Shown: positions 51,310 through 61,011, counted from the stretch's first letter. The stretch is 64,000 nt of DNA from an uncultured Lachnospiraceae bacterium (GCA_934294885.1 CAKRAK010000007.1:1-64000); one strand, 5' to 3'. Numbers and translations: made by a program. Notes: a model not told the origin generated them from the letters alone.

Positions 51310-52251
51310 ATGTATTCTATTACGTTAACGCAGTTTATTGAGAAGTTAAAATTAACCAATCATACACCGGAAATCGACACTGACAAAATCCTGATTACGG
51401 ATCCGGATATTAACCGGCCGGCAGTACAGTTGTCGGGATTCTTTGAACATTTTGATGCGGTTCGGATTCAGATTTGCGGAAATGTTGAGCATGCTTACAT
51501 AAGCAGCATACATGACCGGGATGAGACTGCCATGATTTTTGATAAATTATTCCAGTACAAATTCCCGTGTATGGTATTTTGCAGGGATTTGGTTCCTCAG
51601 GATTTTGTAATTGAGGCAGGGAAAAAACATGGTGTCCCGGTACTGACATCACCTGCAACCACATCTGCATTTGTACATGAGACGGTACGGTGGCTGCATG
51701 TGGAACTGGCACCTCGTATTTCCATTCATGCGGTATTGGTAGATGTATACGGCGTGGGTGTTTTGATTAAAGGAGAAAGTGGTATCGGTAAATCAGAGGC
51801 AGCTTTGGAATTGATCAAACGTGGACATCGTCTTGTATCCGATGATGTAGTTGAGATTAAGAAGGTATCCAATGATACACTGGTAGGATCTTCACCGGAG
51901 ACAACGAGACACTTTATAGAATTGCGTGGTATTGGTATTATAGATGTAAAGGCATTGTTTGGTTACGAATGTGTCAAATTAACACAGGGAATTGACCTTG
52001 TGATTAATTTAGAAGAATGGGATAAAGAAAGTAACTACGACCGTCTGGGTCTTGAGGATCAATATGATGAGATATTAGGTAATAAAGTCGTATCTCATAA
52101 TATTCCAATCCGTCCGGGTCGGAATATTGCCATCATCGTAGAGTCTGCCGCTGTTAATTTCCGTCAGAAGCAGATGGGTTATAATGCGGCTCAGGAATTA
52201 TATAACAGAGTAACATCCAATATGGCAAAAGGACAGAATCAGAATAAATAA
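51310..52251 (+). CDS. hprK: HPr kinase/phosphorylase
   Basis: I chose ATG 51310, 6 nt after GGGGAGG. The 313-residue bifunctional sensor phosphorylates Ser46 of HPr-type proteins when glycolytic intermediates are high and removes it when phosphate is high. The kinase domain has Walker A GESGIGKSE near residue 157, SDDVVEI, and the HprK signature IELRGIGIIDVKALFG. The only protein in this window with a matching Ser46 is the Crh-like protein at 56257, not the ptsH product. Glucokinase follows after 23 nt. Confidence 0.96.
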   Translation: MYSITLTQFIEKLKLTNHTPEIDTDKILITDPDINRPAVQLSGFFEHFDAVRIQICGNVEHAYISSIHDRDETAMIFDKLFQYKFPCMVFCRDLVPQDFVIEAGKKHGVPVLTSPATTSAFVHETVRWLHVELAPRISIHAVLVDVYGVGVLIKGESGIGKSEAALELIKRGHRLVSDDVVEIKKVSNDTLVGSSPETTRHFIELRGIGIIDVKALFGYECVKLTQGIDLVINLEEWDKESNYDRLGLEDQYDEILGNKVVSHNIPIRPGRNIAIIVESAAVNFRQKQMGYNAAQELYNRVTSNMAKGQNQNK

Positions 52252-52274
52252 TAAAATAACAGGAGGAATATAAA

Positions 52275-53216
52275 ATGAAAAACTATGTATTTGGAGTTGA
52301 TATCGGGGGAACAACAGTAAAACTTGGTTTCTTTAAGTCAGAGGGAACTTTAGTGGATAAATGGGAGATTCCGACCAGAAAGGACGAGGGCGGAAGATTT
52401 ATTCTGCCGGATGTTGCAGCAAGTCTGGAAGCAAAGCTTCAAGAACAGGGTGTCAGCAAGGATGATGTAGCCGGTGTTGGTATCGGTGTTCCGGGACCGG
52501 TCAGAGATGACGGAACGGTACTTCGTTGCGTAAATCTTGGCTGGGGCGTTTTTAATGTAGAAGAAGAGTTTGAAAAATTGTTCGGACTTCCTGCTAAGGT
52601 AGGAAATGATGCAAATATGGCATCTCTTGGTGAGATGTGGCAAGGTGGCGGTAAAGGTTTTAAGTCTATTGTTATGGTTACTTTGGGAACCGGTGTTGGT
52701 GGCGGAATTATCGTAAATGGAAAGATGCTTTCCGGTAATAACGGTGCCGGTGGAGAGATTGGACATATTTGTGTAAATGTAGAAGAGACAGAGGTATGTG
52801 GCTGTGGTAAAAAGGGTTGTCTGGAACAGTATACATCTGCAACGGGTATTACAAGAATGGCAGAACGTGCCCTGAATAATACAGACCGTGCATCGAAGCT
52901 TCGCAGTGTACAGTACATTTCCGCAAAAGAAATTTTTGATGCGGCAAAAGAGGGTGATGATCTGGCACTTGAACTGGTAGAAGATCATGGTAAAACTCTT
53001 GGTAAGGCATTGGCAACCGTTGCCTGTGTTTGTGATCCGGAAGCATTTGTAATTGGCGGAGGCGTATCAAAAGCAGGAGAAATCCTTGTAAACACAACAA
53101 AAAAATACTATCAGCAGTTTGTATTCCATGCATGCAGAGATACCAAATTCGTACTGGCTACACTTGGAAATGATGCAGGAATTTACGGCTGTGCAGAGGC
53201 TGTACTGACAAAGTAA
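52275..53216 (+). CDS. glcK: ROK-family glucokinase
   Basis: This 313-residue sugar kinase has the ATP-binding motif GVDIGGTTVKLG (residues 7-18), the catalytic Asp in KVGNDANMA, GTGVGGGIIVNG, and the ROK zinc motif CGCGKKGC. It phosphorylates glucose entering by non-PTS routes or from maltodextrin breakdown by the GH13 enzyme. The pairing with hprK links glycolytic entry to its sensor. ATG follows AGGAGG. Confidence 0.93.
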   Translation: MKNYVFGVDIGGTTVKLGFFKSEGTLVDKWEIPTRKDEGGRFILPDVAASLEAKLQEQGVSKDDVAGVGIGVPGPVRDDGTVLRCVNLGWGVFNVEEEFEKLFGLPAKVGNDANMASLGEMWQGGGKGFKSIVMVTLGTGVGGGIIVNGKMLSGNNGAGGEIGHICVNVEETEVCGCGKKGCLEQYTSATGITRMAERALNNTDRASKLRSVQYISAKEIFDAAKEGDDLALELVEDHGKTLGKALATVACVCDPEAFVIGGGVSKAGEILVNTTKKYYQQFVFHACRDTKFVLATLGNDAGIYGCAEAVLTK

Positions 53217-53222
53217 TGGATG

Positions 53223-53246
53223 AATTTGTATAAAATATTACAAATT
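53223..53246. other. 8-bp palindrome after glcK
   Basis: AATTTGTA (53223-53230) and TACAAATT (53239-53246) form a hairpin with an 8-nt loop, 15 nt before the terminator. Its role is unclear. Confidence 0.4.
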
Positions 53247-53260
53247 TGTTAAAAAACACA

Positions 53261-53288
53261 AAAGGGGGTGTTGAATCCCCCTTTTTTT
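53261..53288 (+). terminator. intrinsic terminator of hprK-glcK
   Basis: AAAGGGGG (53261-53268) pairs with CCCCCTTT and continues into T residues. Confidence 0.92.
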
Positions 53289-53302
53289 CGTGGCTTTGTA
53301 CA

Positions 53303-53332
53303 TTGATTTTCTGAAAGGGGATAGAATATAAT
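53303..53332 (+). promoter_or_regulatory. sigma-A promoter for murB-rapZ-whiA-crh
   Basis: TTGATT (53303-53308) and TATAAT (53327-53332) are separated by 18 nt, about 105 nt before the murB start. Confidence 0.7.
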
Positions 53333-53439
53333 GATACGTGGGTTTTCAGAATCCGTGATATTTTGGGAATAATCATATAACTGTGAGACATATAGTTACT
53401 ATAATCGGTTAGAAGAATTCAGATAGAATGGGAAGAAAG

Positions 53440-54363
53440 ATGGAAAAAGGGTTATTAGAAGAATTATATAGAATTGCCGGAGCATCAAATGTTAAGTTGA
53501 ATGAGCCTATGAAGAATCACACAACCTTTCGAATCGGCGGTCCGGCGGATTGTTATGTAACACCCGGAACGGTGGAAGAGCTTGGCCAGGTGTTATCCTC
53601 CTGTCAGGCTGCAAAGGTGCCTGTATTTATTATGGGTAACGGAAGCAATATTCTTGTCAGCGATGAGGGAATGGAAGGTGTTGTGATCCAATTGTCCGGA
53701 AGATTGAATCATTGCAGTGTGGATGGAAATGTAATAAAGGCACAATCAGGAGTTCTTCTTTCAAAGCTTGGCGCCCTTGCAAGACAGGAGTCTTTAACAG
53801 GCTTTGAGTTTGCGGCAGGGATTCCGGGAACCTTAGGAGGTGCCGTTGTTATGAATGCCGGTGCCTATGGTGGAGAAATGAAAGACGTGATTACAGCTGT
53901 TCAGGTAATGGATCAGAAGGGTAATCTGTTAGAGATTCCGGGGGCGGATATGGAATTTTCCTATCGTCACAGCATTGTTGCCAAAAAGAATTATATCGTA
54001 ATCGGAGCAACCATAACCTTGCAGCCGGGTGATGAAGCGGCAATTACAGCAAGGATGGAGGAGCTTGCCATTGCAAGAAAGACCAAACAGCCATTGGAAT
54101 ATCCAAGTGCCGGTTCTACCTTTAAAAGACCGGAGGGGTATTTTGCGGGAAAGCTGATTCAGGATGCAGATTTAAGAGGCTATCGGGTGGGAGATGCACA
54201 GGTTTCGGAAAAACATTGTGGATTTGTGATCAACCGTGGAAATGCAACGGCAAAGGATGTGCAACGGCTGATTTTGGATGTACAGGAAAAGGTAAAAAAT
54301 CAGTTTGGAGTAGAATTAGAACCTGAGATTTGTCAGGTCGGCAGGATAAAAGAGGATAAATAA
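53440..54363 (+). CDS. murB: UDP-N-acetylenolpyruvoylglucosamine reductase
   Basis: This FAD enzyme of 307 residues makes UDP-MurNAc for peptidoglycan. Motifs are NHTTFRIGGPAD, the FAD loop IMGNGSNILVSDEGMEG, GIPGTLGGAVVMNAGAYGGE and the C-terminal AGSTFKRPEGYFAGKLI. I favour ATG 53440 with GGGAAG nearby; ATG 53428 has no site at normal distance. It overlaps rapZ by one base. Confidence 0.94.
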   Translation: MEKGLLEELYRIAGASNVKLNEPMKNHTTFRIGGPADCYVTPGTVEELGQVLSSCQAAKVPVFIMGNGSNILVSDEGMEGVVIQLSGRLNHCSVDGNVIKAQSGVLLSKLGALARQESLTGFEFAAGIPGTLGGAVVMNAGAYGGEMKDVITAVQVMDQKGNLLEIPGADMEFSYRHSIVAKKNYIVIGATITLQPGDEAAITARMEELAIARKTKQPLEYPSAGSTFKRPEGYFAGKLIQDADLRGYRVGDAQVSEKHCGFVINRGNATAKDVQRLILDVQEKVKNQFGVELEPEICQVGRIKEDK

Positions 54364-55235
54364 TGAGATTTGTTATTGTAACCGGCATGAGTGGAGCCGG
54401 AAAAAGTACAGCCTTAAAAACATTAGAGGATATGGGATATTTTTGTGTGGACAATCTTCCGATTCAGTTAATGATTCGGTTTGCGGAGATTGCCTACTCA
54501 AAAGATAATGATACAGATAATGTGGCAGTAGGGGTAGATATTCGTAACGGAGTATATCTGGAACGATTTTCCGGCTGTCTTCAGGAATTGAAAAAATCAA
54601 AATACAATTATGAAATACTCTTCTTAGATTCCAATGATGATGTACTGATCAAAAGATACAAGGAAACAAGAAGAAATCATCCCCTTGCCAGAACCGGGCG
54701 GATTGAGGATGGTATAAAGCTGGAACGGAGTAAGATTGCATTTCTTCGAAAAGAAGCAGATTATATTATTGATACGACCAGTCTTCTTACGAGAGAATTA
54801 AAAATAGAATTAGATAAAATATTTTTGAAAAATCAGGAATACAGTAATTTTATCATTAATGTGGAATCCTTTGGCTTCAAGTATGGAATACCAAGGGATG
54901 CAGACCTGGTTTTTGATGTGCGTTTTTTACCAAACCCTTATTATGACCTGGAGCTGCGCCCGTTGACGGGAAATGATGAAGCCATCTGGGATTTTGTAAT
55001 GCAGCATGATGAGGCAAAGGAATTTTTGAACAAGGTTACGGATTTGCTGGAGTTTCTGATTCCCAATTATATCAAAGAAGGAAAGAACGGTCTTGTGGTT
55101 GCAATAGGCTGCACCGGTGGAAAGCATCGTTCCGTAACATTGGCAAATGGAATATATCAGGAACTGAAATTGTTGCCCTACAGTGTAAAAATTGACCATA
55201 GAGATATAGAAAAAGATGCAGTAAGAAAGGGATAG
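54363..55235 (+). CDS. rapZ: nucleotide-binding protein RapZ/YvcJ
   Basis: This 290-residue protein has Walker A GMSGAGKST (from residue 8) and the RapZ C-terminal domain with FDVRFLPNPYYDLELRPLTG and IGCTGGKHRSVTLANGI. In E. coli RapZ controls glucosamine-6-phosphate synthase through small RNAs; in Bacillus the homologue YvcJ has another, less clear role. It lies between murB and whiA, linking it to cell-wall precursor control. Its start overlaps the murB stop as TAATG. Confidence 0.95.
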   Translation: MRFVIVTGMSGAGKSTALKTLEDMGYFCVDNLPIQLMIRFAEIAYSKDNDTDNVAVGVDIRNGVYLERFSGCLQELKKSKYNYEILFLDSNDDVLIKRYKETRRNHPLARTGRIEDGIKLERSKIAFLRKEADYIIDTTSLLTRELKIELDKIFLKNQEYSNFIINVESFGFKYGIPRDADLVFDVRFLPNPYYDLELRPLTGNDEAIWDFVMQHDEAKEFLNKVTDLLEFLIPNYIKEGKNGLVVAIGCTGGKHRSVTLANGIYQELKLLPYSVKIDHRDIEKDAVRKG

Positions 55236-55238
55236 TGT

Positions 55239-56243
55239 ATGTCGTTTTCAACAAAGGTAAAGGAAGAAATTGGCAGACATCTAAGTAAAAGCAGACATTG
55301 TCAGATTGCTGAGCTGTTAGCTTTGGTTCTTGCAACCGGTGAGGTTTCCTTTCAGGACAAACAGCTGACTCTGCTTCTGCATCCCGAGAATGAATTGATT
55401 CGAAAAAAAATATGCCTTTTGCTGGATATTCTTTTTGATAAACAGATTGTCTGCAAAGCAGACGAAAAAAATATCTTGATCGACGATAGGGATATGGCAG
55501 ATCATATATTGCAGACATTAAAATTGCAGGATTATGTGGATTTTCTGGAAGAGGATTGGTTAGATGAGGAAGAGTTGTCTGTTATGGAAGAGGATGAAGT
55601 TACTTATGTATCCTCCCATGCAATTTCTTTGCAGAACTGTCAGTTTCCAAAGCAGGTAATTCAAAAGGAATGTTGTAAAAAAGCATTTCTGCGAGGTATA
55701 TTTCTGGCAACCGGGTCCGTTAGTGACCCAAGTAAGGCGTATCATTTTGAGATTGTTGTCCGGAATAAGGACATGGCGACTTATATACGGGATGTGATAC
55801 AAAGCTTTTCTTTGGATGCCAAGATAACAAAGAGAAAAAAATACTATATTGTTTATTTAAAAGAAGGTGCTATGATTGTAGATATGCTGAAGGTTATGGA
55901 AGCAAGTGTGAATCTGATGGATATGGAAAATGTACTGATTTTAAAGGAAATGAGAAATGATATTAACCGGCGTGTGAACTGTGAAACTGCCAATATTAAG
56001 AAAACAGTGAATGCCGCGCGGCGTCAGATTCATGATATTGAATACATTATGCAGACAAAAGGAATTCAGTATTTAAGTCCTTCCTTAAGGGAAATCGCCC
56101 AACTTCGGTTAGAGGAACCGGATGCAAATCTGAATGAATTGGGAGAAATGTTGAATCCACCGGTATCAAAATCCGGTGTCAATCATAGATTAAGAAAAAT
56201 CAGTGAAATTGCAAATGAATTAAGAGAATATAATCGCAATTAA
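55239..56243 (+). CDS. whiA: DNA-binding protein WhiA
   Basis: This 334-residue protein has a LAGLIDADG-like N-terminal fold (RGIFLATGSVSDPSKAYHFE) and a C-terminal helix-turn-helix (LNELGEMLNPPVSKSGVNHRLRK split across the recognition helix). WhiA affects cell division and chromosome segregation in Firmicutes and sporulation in actinomycetes. It begins 3 nt after rapZ. The YvcK gene usually found between rapZ and whiA is absent here. Confidence 0.96.
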   Translation: MSFSTKVKEEIGRHLSKSRHCQIAELLALVLATGEVSFQDKQLTLLLHPENELIRKKICLLLDILFDKQIVCKADEKNILIDDRDMADHILQTLKLQDYVDFLEEDWLDEEELSVMEEDEVTYVSSHAISLQNCQFPKQVIQKECCKKAFLRGIFLATGSVSDPSKAYHFEIVVRNKDMATYIRDVIQSFSLDAKITKRKKYYIVYLKEGAMIVDMLKVMEASVNLMDMENVLILKEMRNDINRRVNCETANIKKTVNAARRQIHDIEYIMQTKGIQYLSPSLREIAQLRLEEPDANLNELGEMLNPPVSKSGVNHRLRKISEIANELREYNRN

Positions 56244-56256
56244 GGAGGATAATGAA

Positions 56257-56514
56257 ATGGTTAGTGAGACAGTAAAAGTAAATTTGGTAAAGGATGCAGA
56301 AGCAAGACCGGTTGCGGTGCTGGTACAGACAGCAAGTCAGTTTGACAGTAAGATTTATATTAAATTAGAGGATAAAAACATCAATGCAAAAAGTATTATG
56401 GGAATGATGAGCATTGGTCTTACCCAGGATTCGGAAGTAACCGTAACCGCAGAAGGTGATGATGAGGAAAAAGCTCTTGAAACGATTGTGAACTATCTTA
56501 GAAATGCAAAATAA
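56257..56514 (+). CDS. crh: Crh-like HPr paralogue (Glu15, Ser46)
   Basis: This 85-residue HPr-fold protein has AEARP in place of the IHARP active-site sequence, so the phospho-accepting His15 is Glu15. The regulatory segment AKSIMGMMSIGL keeps Ser46 in its usual context. Bacillus Crh has Gln15 and Ser46 and acts only as an HprK-dependent cofactor of CcpA. The position after rapZ-whiA is also that of crh in Bacillus. I infer that this is the main HprK target here. A GGAGG site precedes the start. Confidence 0.9.
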   Translation: MVSETVKVNLVKDAEARPVAVLVQTASQFDSKIYIKLEDKNINAKSIMGMMSIGLTQDSEVTVTAEGDDEEKALETIVNYLRNAK

Positions 56515-56674
56515 ATCTGTTAAATAATGGGTTTAAAATCTTGCCCTTTAAGAGGTGCTGTGATAAACTTATAGATGGTTGTTTGCAAATATATATAACA
56601 AGAATCAAACGCAATCAATATATAAGTATGATAGAGTGAACCGGTTGGTGAATATAGAAAAGTAGGTGAGGGAA

Positions 56675-59437
56675 ATGGGACGTTTTTCGAATTTCTTAAA
56701 TAAGATTCCTTTTATGCGTAAATCCGTCAGTGTAGAAGAAAAGAAAACTGATAATGTTGAAAAGCAGTACAATAAAGCAAAAGAGCTTATCGAACATGGT
56801 ATATCAGAGGAAGCAATCAAATCCTTAAATCAGATAGCGGATATCGGTATGATGGAACCACAGTATCAGCAGTATGGCTGCGAATCCTTAAAGATTCTCG
56901 GTGAGGTTTATGAAACCGGTAAGTATGACCATATCAAAGCGAATGTAGATAGAGAATTGGCTGCAAAGTATTACGAAAGATATATCAAGCTGGTAGAAGA
57001 CGGTAACATGTTTTACAAGCTGGGTCTTCTTATGCTGGATATTCAGAACTTCTCCAAAGCAATCACTTATCTGGAGAAAGCGACTACATATAATGTGGCA
57101 CCGGCATATATGCGATTGGGAGATATTTATGAAAAGGGTCTGAATAAGATTGATGAATTCGGACAGAAGAGTGATTTTGTTGTACCTGTAGATGTTGAGA
57201 AGGCAAAAGCATGGTATCAGAAGCTGGCTGACAAAGGAGACGAGAAGGCCAAAGCAGCGATAGAGAGAATCGAATACAACGAAACCCATGCTGACAGCAT
57301 CGAGTTTGAGGAAAAAGATAAGATATATTCTGAGATATTGGAGAAAAGAAAAGCAAAGGGAATTGAGTTCCGTTACAAAGCCCAGGATGCTACAAAGTTA
57401 CAGTATCAGTATGGCTATATTCATGATCAGGTGGAAGGTTATATTCATAAGCTGCCTAAGGACTGGGTAAAGAGTATTGATGTAGAAACCGACGAGGAAT
57501 ATTATGCACCGGGACTTACCTATTCGGATTTTGCGATTTATGTGACGTATACTACAGTTCCGAGAGAATCTGTTCGTAAGATAGATGATTATTTATATTA
57601 CATGAACGAGTGTTATGATTGTGATGTAAATATTACACCTTATGTTACAGAGTATGCCAATGGTATTTCCGCAAGATTTTATCATAAGGATATTGATAAG
57701 GGAATCGTTACTTTCGTATTTAAGCAGAAGAATCGTTGGGCATGCTTAAGATTTGTCTGTTCAACCATGGATATTATGGAGCAGTACAATGAGATTATAT
57801 TCGAGGTTGCAAACTCATTTGCATTTGTTACACCAACGCTGCTTAGTAACAAAAGTGCTAACAGACCGGAAGTTCAGTATTATAATGAAGCACTTTATTA
57901 TTATAATATGGAAGATTACGAAAAGGCTATGGAATTTGCCACTATCGCAATTCAAAATGGTAGTGAGAAAGCAAGCTATCTGTTGATTGAATTGTATTTT
58001 GATGTAGACAGTCCATACAGAGATATTGATAAGACTCTTGATTTTGCAAAACAGTTATTTGAATCAAATAAGGATCCGGATTTGGCATTCCTGATTGGTA
58101 ATATCTATGATCAGCAGCTTAAAAATTATGTTGAGGCCAAATCATGGTATGAGGCTGCAGATCGTTTACATCACAAACGAGTTCCGTTTTACCTTGGACG
58201 TTTTTACTATTATGGTCTTGTGGGCAATGGACAGCGTGATGGCGAACTGGCATTGGAATATTTAGAGCGTGCATTGAAGAATGACATTTATGAGGCGGAG
58301 CCGTATATTAATGATATCCGCGGATTAAAATGCGAGCCGAAGGAATTACAGGCAACCATTGACAAATGGGAGCGTGCGATTAATGAAGGTATTGCGGATA
58401 CAGCATTAAAGGTTGCTCTTAACAAAAAAGAGCAGGTTTTCTATATGGCAAGCGATGAAGAGATCGAGGCTGCATTTAAGAAAGCAATTCAATTAGGCAG
58501 TGTTCAGGCAAGCTACGAGTTTGGATGCTACTGGCAGGCAAAGGAAAGAGCAGAAGGTTATTCCGGTCCGGTTTACAGCTTGGATTATTTCTATAAAGCA
58601 TATGAAGAGGGATATGAAGACTTCAGTAAAGAAGCTTTATTCCAGGTTGTGGAGCATAAGATTTCCAAGGGTGTTACGGAAGAAGAGAAGCGTAAGCTTT
58701 ACACAGATGTTGCATTTAAGGGTTCTGTTCCGGCAGTCCGTCAGGTATTAGCTTTGGTTTCAACTTTAGATGATGGAATTGTAAAGTTATATGAAAGTTT
58801 GAAGGATGTTGTAAAGCAGGGTGATGTGGAAGCATTAAGTGCGATGCATCTGATAGAAGAGCAGTTCAAGGAATTATTGAATCCAAAGGAAAGTGATTCC
58901 AATAAGGTAATTCAGAACAAATTCTTCCGTCTTCAGGTTCCAAAGAGTTGTACAGCTGTTATCAATGATGAGGGTGGTACCATTCGTTTTGCCGATTCCG
59001 CAGTAGAATTTGCGGTAGCAGAGATGCCGGTTAAGGTAGATTCCGAGGAAGAATATAATAAAGTATTTAATCTGATTTATAGGGAATATGCAGACGAAGA
59101 AAATAGCGAGATTCTGGTAGCAAATTCCCGTATGGTTGGTTCCGGAATGTTGACCCGTAAAGCCAATAATAACAAGTACAGTATTTTGTTAATCAGTTCT
59201 AAGAATCAGTATTTATTTAAGTTAAGTTCCATTGACCGACGTGAGTTAATGCGTTTTAAGGATCAGGCATTAGAGATAGCCCTTACCTTAGTTGAATCCG
59301 GAGAGATTTATGTTGCAACCGGAGAACGGGCAGAAAAACAGATTGGATTAACGTTGTTGATGTCTAATACCGGAGAGGATGGTATGTTGTCAATCGGTAT
59401 GGATGATGATGACGATGATGGATTAGTATTCTTATGA
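56675..59437 (+). CDS. Sel1/TPR-like repeat protein with acidic tail
   Basis: I chose ATG 56675, 2-8 nt after GGTGAGGG; the GTG at 56666 lies within the site. The 920-residue cytosolic protein has Sel1/TPR-type helical repeats, such as AYMRLGDIYEKGLNK and VEKAKAWYQKLADKGDEKA, in an N-terminal block and again from about residue 410 to 680. A mixed alpha/beta domain lies between and after them. It ends in six aspartates and GLVFL. No signal peptide is visible. It probably scaffolds protein complexes; the partner is unknown. Confidence 0.8.
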   Translation: MGRFSNFLNKIPFMRKSVSVEEKKTDNVEKQYNKAKELIEHGISEEAIKSLNQIADIGMMEPQYQQYGCESLKILGEVYETGKYDHIKANVDRELAAKYYERYIKLVEDGNMFYKLGLLMLDIQNFSKAITYLEKATTYNVAPAYMRLGDIYEKGLNKIDEFGQKSDFVVPVDVEKAKAWYQKLADKGDEKAKAAIERIEYNETHADSIEFEEKDKIYSEILEKRKAKGIEFRYKAQDATKLQYQYGYIHDQVEGYIHKLPKDWVKSIDVETDEEYYAPGLTYSDFAIYVTYTTVPRESVRKIDDYLYYMNECYDCDVNITPYVTEYANGISARFYHKDIDKGIVTFVFKQKNRWACLRFVCSTMDIMEQYNEIIFEVANSFAFVTPTLLSNKSANRPEVQYYNEALYYYNMEDYEKAMEFATIAIQNGSEKASYLLIELYFDVDSPYRDIDKTLDFAKQLFESNKDPDLAFLIGNIYDQQLKNYVEAKSWYEAADRLHHKRVPFYLGRFYYYGLVGNGQRDGELALEYLERALKNDIYEAEPYINDIRGLKCEPKELQATIDKWERAINEGIADTALKVALNKKEQVFYMASDEEIEAAFKKAIQLGSVQASYEFGCYWQAKERAEGYSGPVYSLDYFYKAYEEGYEDFSKEALFQVVEHKISKGVTEEEKRKLYTDVAFKGSVPAVRQVLALVSTLDDGIVKLYESLKDVVKQGDVEALSAMHLIEEQFKELLNPKESDSNKVIQNKFFRLQVPKSCTAVINDEGGTIRFADSAVEFAVAEMPVKVDSEEEYNKVFNLIYREYADEENSEILVANSRMVGSGMLTRKANNNKYSILLISSKNQYLFKLSSIDRRELMRFKDQALEIALTLVESGEIYVATGERAEKQIGLTLLMSNTGEDGMLSIGMDDDDDDGLVFL

Positions 59438-59453
59438 TGGAAGAAAAAGATGC

Positions 59454-59482
59454 AGGGACACGTATGTGTCCCTTTCTTTTTT
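59454..59482 (+). terminator. intrinsic terminator of the Sel1-like gene
   Basis: AGGGACAC (59454-59461) pairs with GTGTCCCT around a GTAT loop, followed by TTCTTTTTT. Confidence 0.9.
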
Positions 59483-59521
59483 ATCCGATTAGATATGGAA
59501 AAGAAGGGAGAAAGCCGGGAA

Positions 59522-60982
59522 ATGATTACCATTCCACTGGAAATGGGCAGTAAAGAGCCTATATATGAACAAATTTATAAAACCATCCGGCAGGAGATTA
59601 TTGAAGGCAGGATTCCCTGTGGAACGAAACTTCCCTCTAGTAGAGGACTGGCTGCAAATTTGCTGGTAAGCCGCAGTACCATTGATATGGCATACGGGCA
59701 GCTGGTTTCAGAGGGTTATATCGAATCGGTACCTCAAAAGGGATATTTTGTCAGCAATCTGGAAACCCTTTATGAAGAGGGAATCGAGGTTTATGTGGAT
59801 TCCGAAGAAGAGCCCATGGAGGACGTCAGGGAGGCTTCCCCGGCATATATTGATTTCTCCTTAAACGGTGTGGATATGAATTATTTCCCCTACGGAAAAT
59901 GGAGAAAGCTGACAAAGGATTGCCTGATTGATGATAATAGGGAAATGTTTTTAGCCGGAAATCATCAGGGGGATTATGAACTGCGAAAGATTATATGTAA
60001 TTATATTCATCAGTCCAGAGGAGTAAATTGCAAACCGTCCAGAGTTTTAATCGGAGCGGGAAGTGATTATATGCTTTTGTTACTGACTCATATTCTTGGA
60101 AGCAATCAGCATATTGCCATGGAAAATCCTGCCTATAAGCAGGCAAATACCATATTTGAAAGTGTTGGTTATCAGACCTCCTTTATTTCTTTGGACGAGC
60201 AGGGTCCTATGGTTGAGGAGCTTGAAGCATGTGGCGCGGATATTATGTATGTAACTCCGTCCCATCAATTTCCATCCGGGCTGGTTATGTCGGCAAACCG
60301 GCGTCAGAAGCTGTTAGGCTGGAGTACCAAGTCAGCAGACCATTATATTATTGAGGATGATTATGACAGTGAGTTCCGGTATTACGGAAAACCCATTCCA
60401 TCCCTTCAAAGTCAGGATCCTTTTGAACGGGTCATTTATATCGGAACCCTGTCAAAGGTAATTGCACCGGGAATCCGGTTAAGTTATATGGTGCTGCCGG
60501 ATGCATTGTTTCAGGAATATGAAAAAAGATGCAGCTTTTATTTTTCTACAGTGTCTAGAATTGACCAGAGAGTAATCGGTAGCTTTTTTTCGGAAGGACA
60601 TTTTGAAAGACATCTGAATCGTATGCGTAAAATATATAAAAGCAAGCATGATTTGTTATTGAAGGAATTAAAAGGTATGGATATCCCCATTATAATAAAG
60701 GGTGAAAATGCAGGATTACATGTTGTAGTGCAGTTTGGGAAAAAGACAGAGCAGGCATCGGAGATTGAAGGACGGCTTGTGGCACTGGCAAGAGAGCATG
60801 ATGTAATGGTATATCCCATTTCCGATTATTATCTTCGGGAGGAGAGCCGGATTCCGTCTATCCTGATTGGGTTTGCCCGGTTAAGTGAGGAAGAAATTGA
60901 AAGAGGAGTCCGTATTTTAAAGGATGTTTGGGGTAAATCATTTACAATTGAAAATGGTAGTGTTATATTTAATATAGATTAG
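59522..60982 (+). CDS. MocR-type GntR regulator fused to aminotransferase
   Basis: I chose ATG 59522; upstream in-frame ATGs at 59450 and 59495 lie before or inside the terminator and have no site. The 486-residue protein has an N-terminal GntR winged helix (EPIYEQIYKTIRQEIIEGRI and SSRGLAANLLVSRSTIDMAY) and a fold-type I aminotransferase domain with the PLP lysine in GTLSKVIAPGIRLSY. MocR proteins use PLP or an aldimine as effector; PdxR, which controls vitamin B6 synthesis, is one example. No pdx gene adjoins. Confidence 0.92.
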   Translation: MITIPLEMGSKEPIYEQIYKTIRQEIIEGRIPCGTKLPSSRGLAANLLVSRSTIDMAYGQLVSEGYIESVPQKGYFVSNLETLYEEGIEVYVDSEEEPMEDVREASPAYIDFSLNGVDMNYFPYGKWRKLTKDCLIDDNREMFLAGNHQGDYELRKIICNYIHQSRGVNCKPSRVLIGAGSDYMLLLLTHILGSNQHIAMENPAYKQANTIFESVGYQTSFISLDEQGPMVEELEACGADIMYVTPSHQFPSGLVMSANRRQKLLGWSTKSADHYIIEDDYDSEFRYYGKPIPSLQSQDPFERVIYIGTLSKVIAPGIRLSYMVLPDALFQEYEKRCSFYFSTVSRIDQRVIGSFFSEGHFERHLNRMRKIYKSKHDLLLKELKGMDIPIIIKGENAGLHVVVQFGKKTEQASEIEGRLVALAREHDVMVYPISDYYLREESRIPSILIGFARLSEEEIERGVRILKDVWGKSFTIENGSVIFNID

Positions 60983-61011
60983 AATTATGTGATGAAAAGG
61001 AGGGATTCGGG

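Noticed and set aside
59450..59521. Upstream starts for the MocR gene
   Set aside because: These codons fall before or inside the terminator hairpin of the preceding gene and lack ribosome binding sites.
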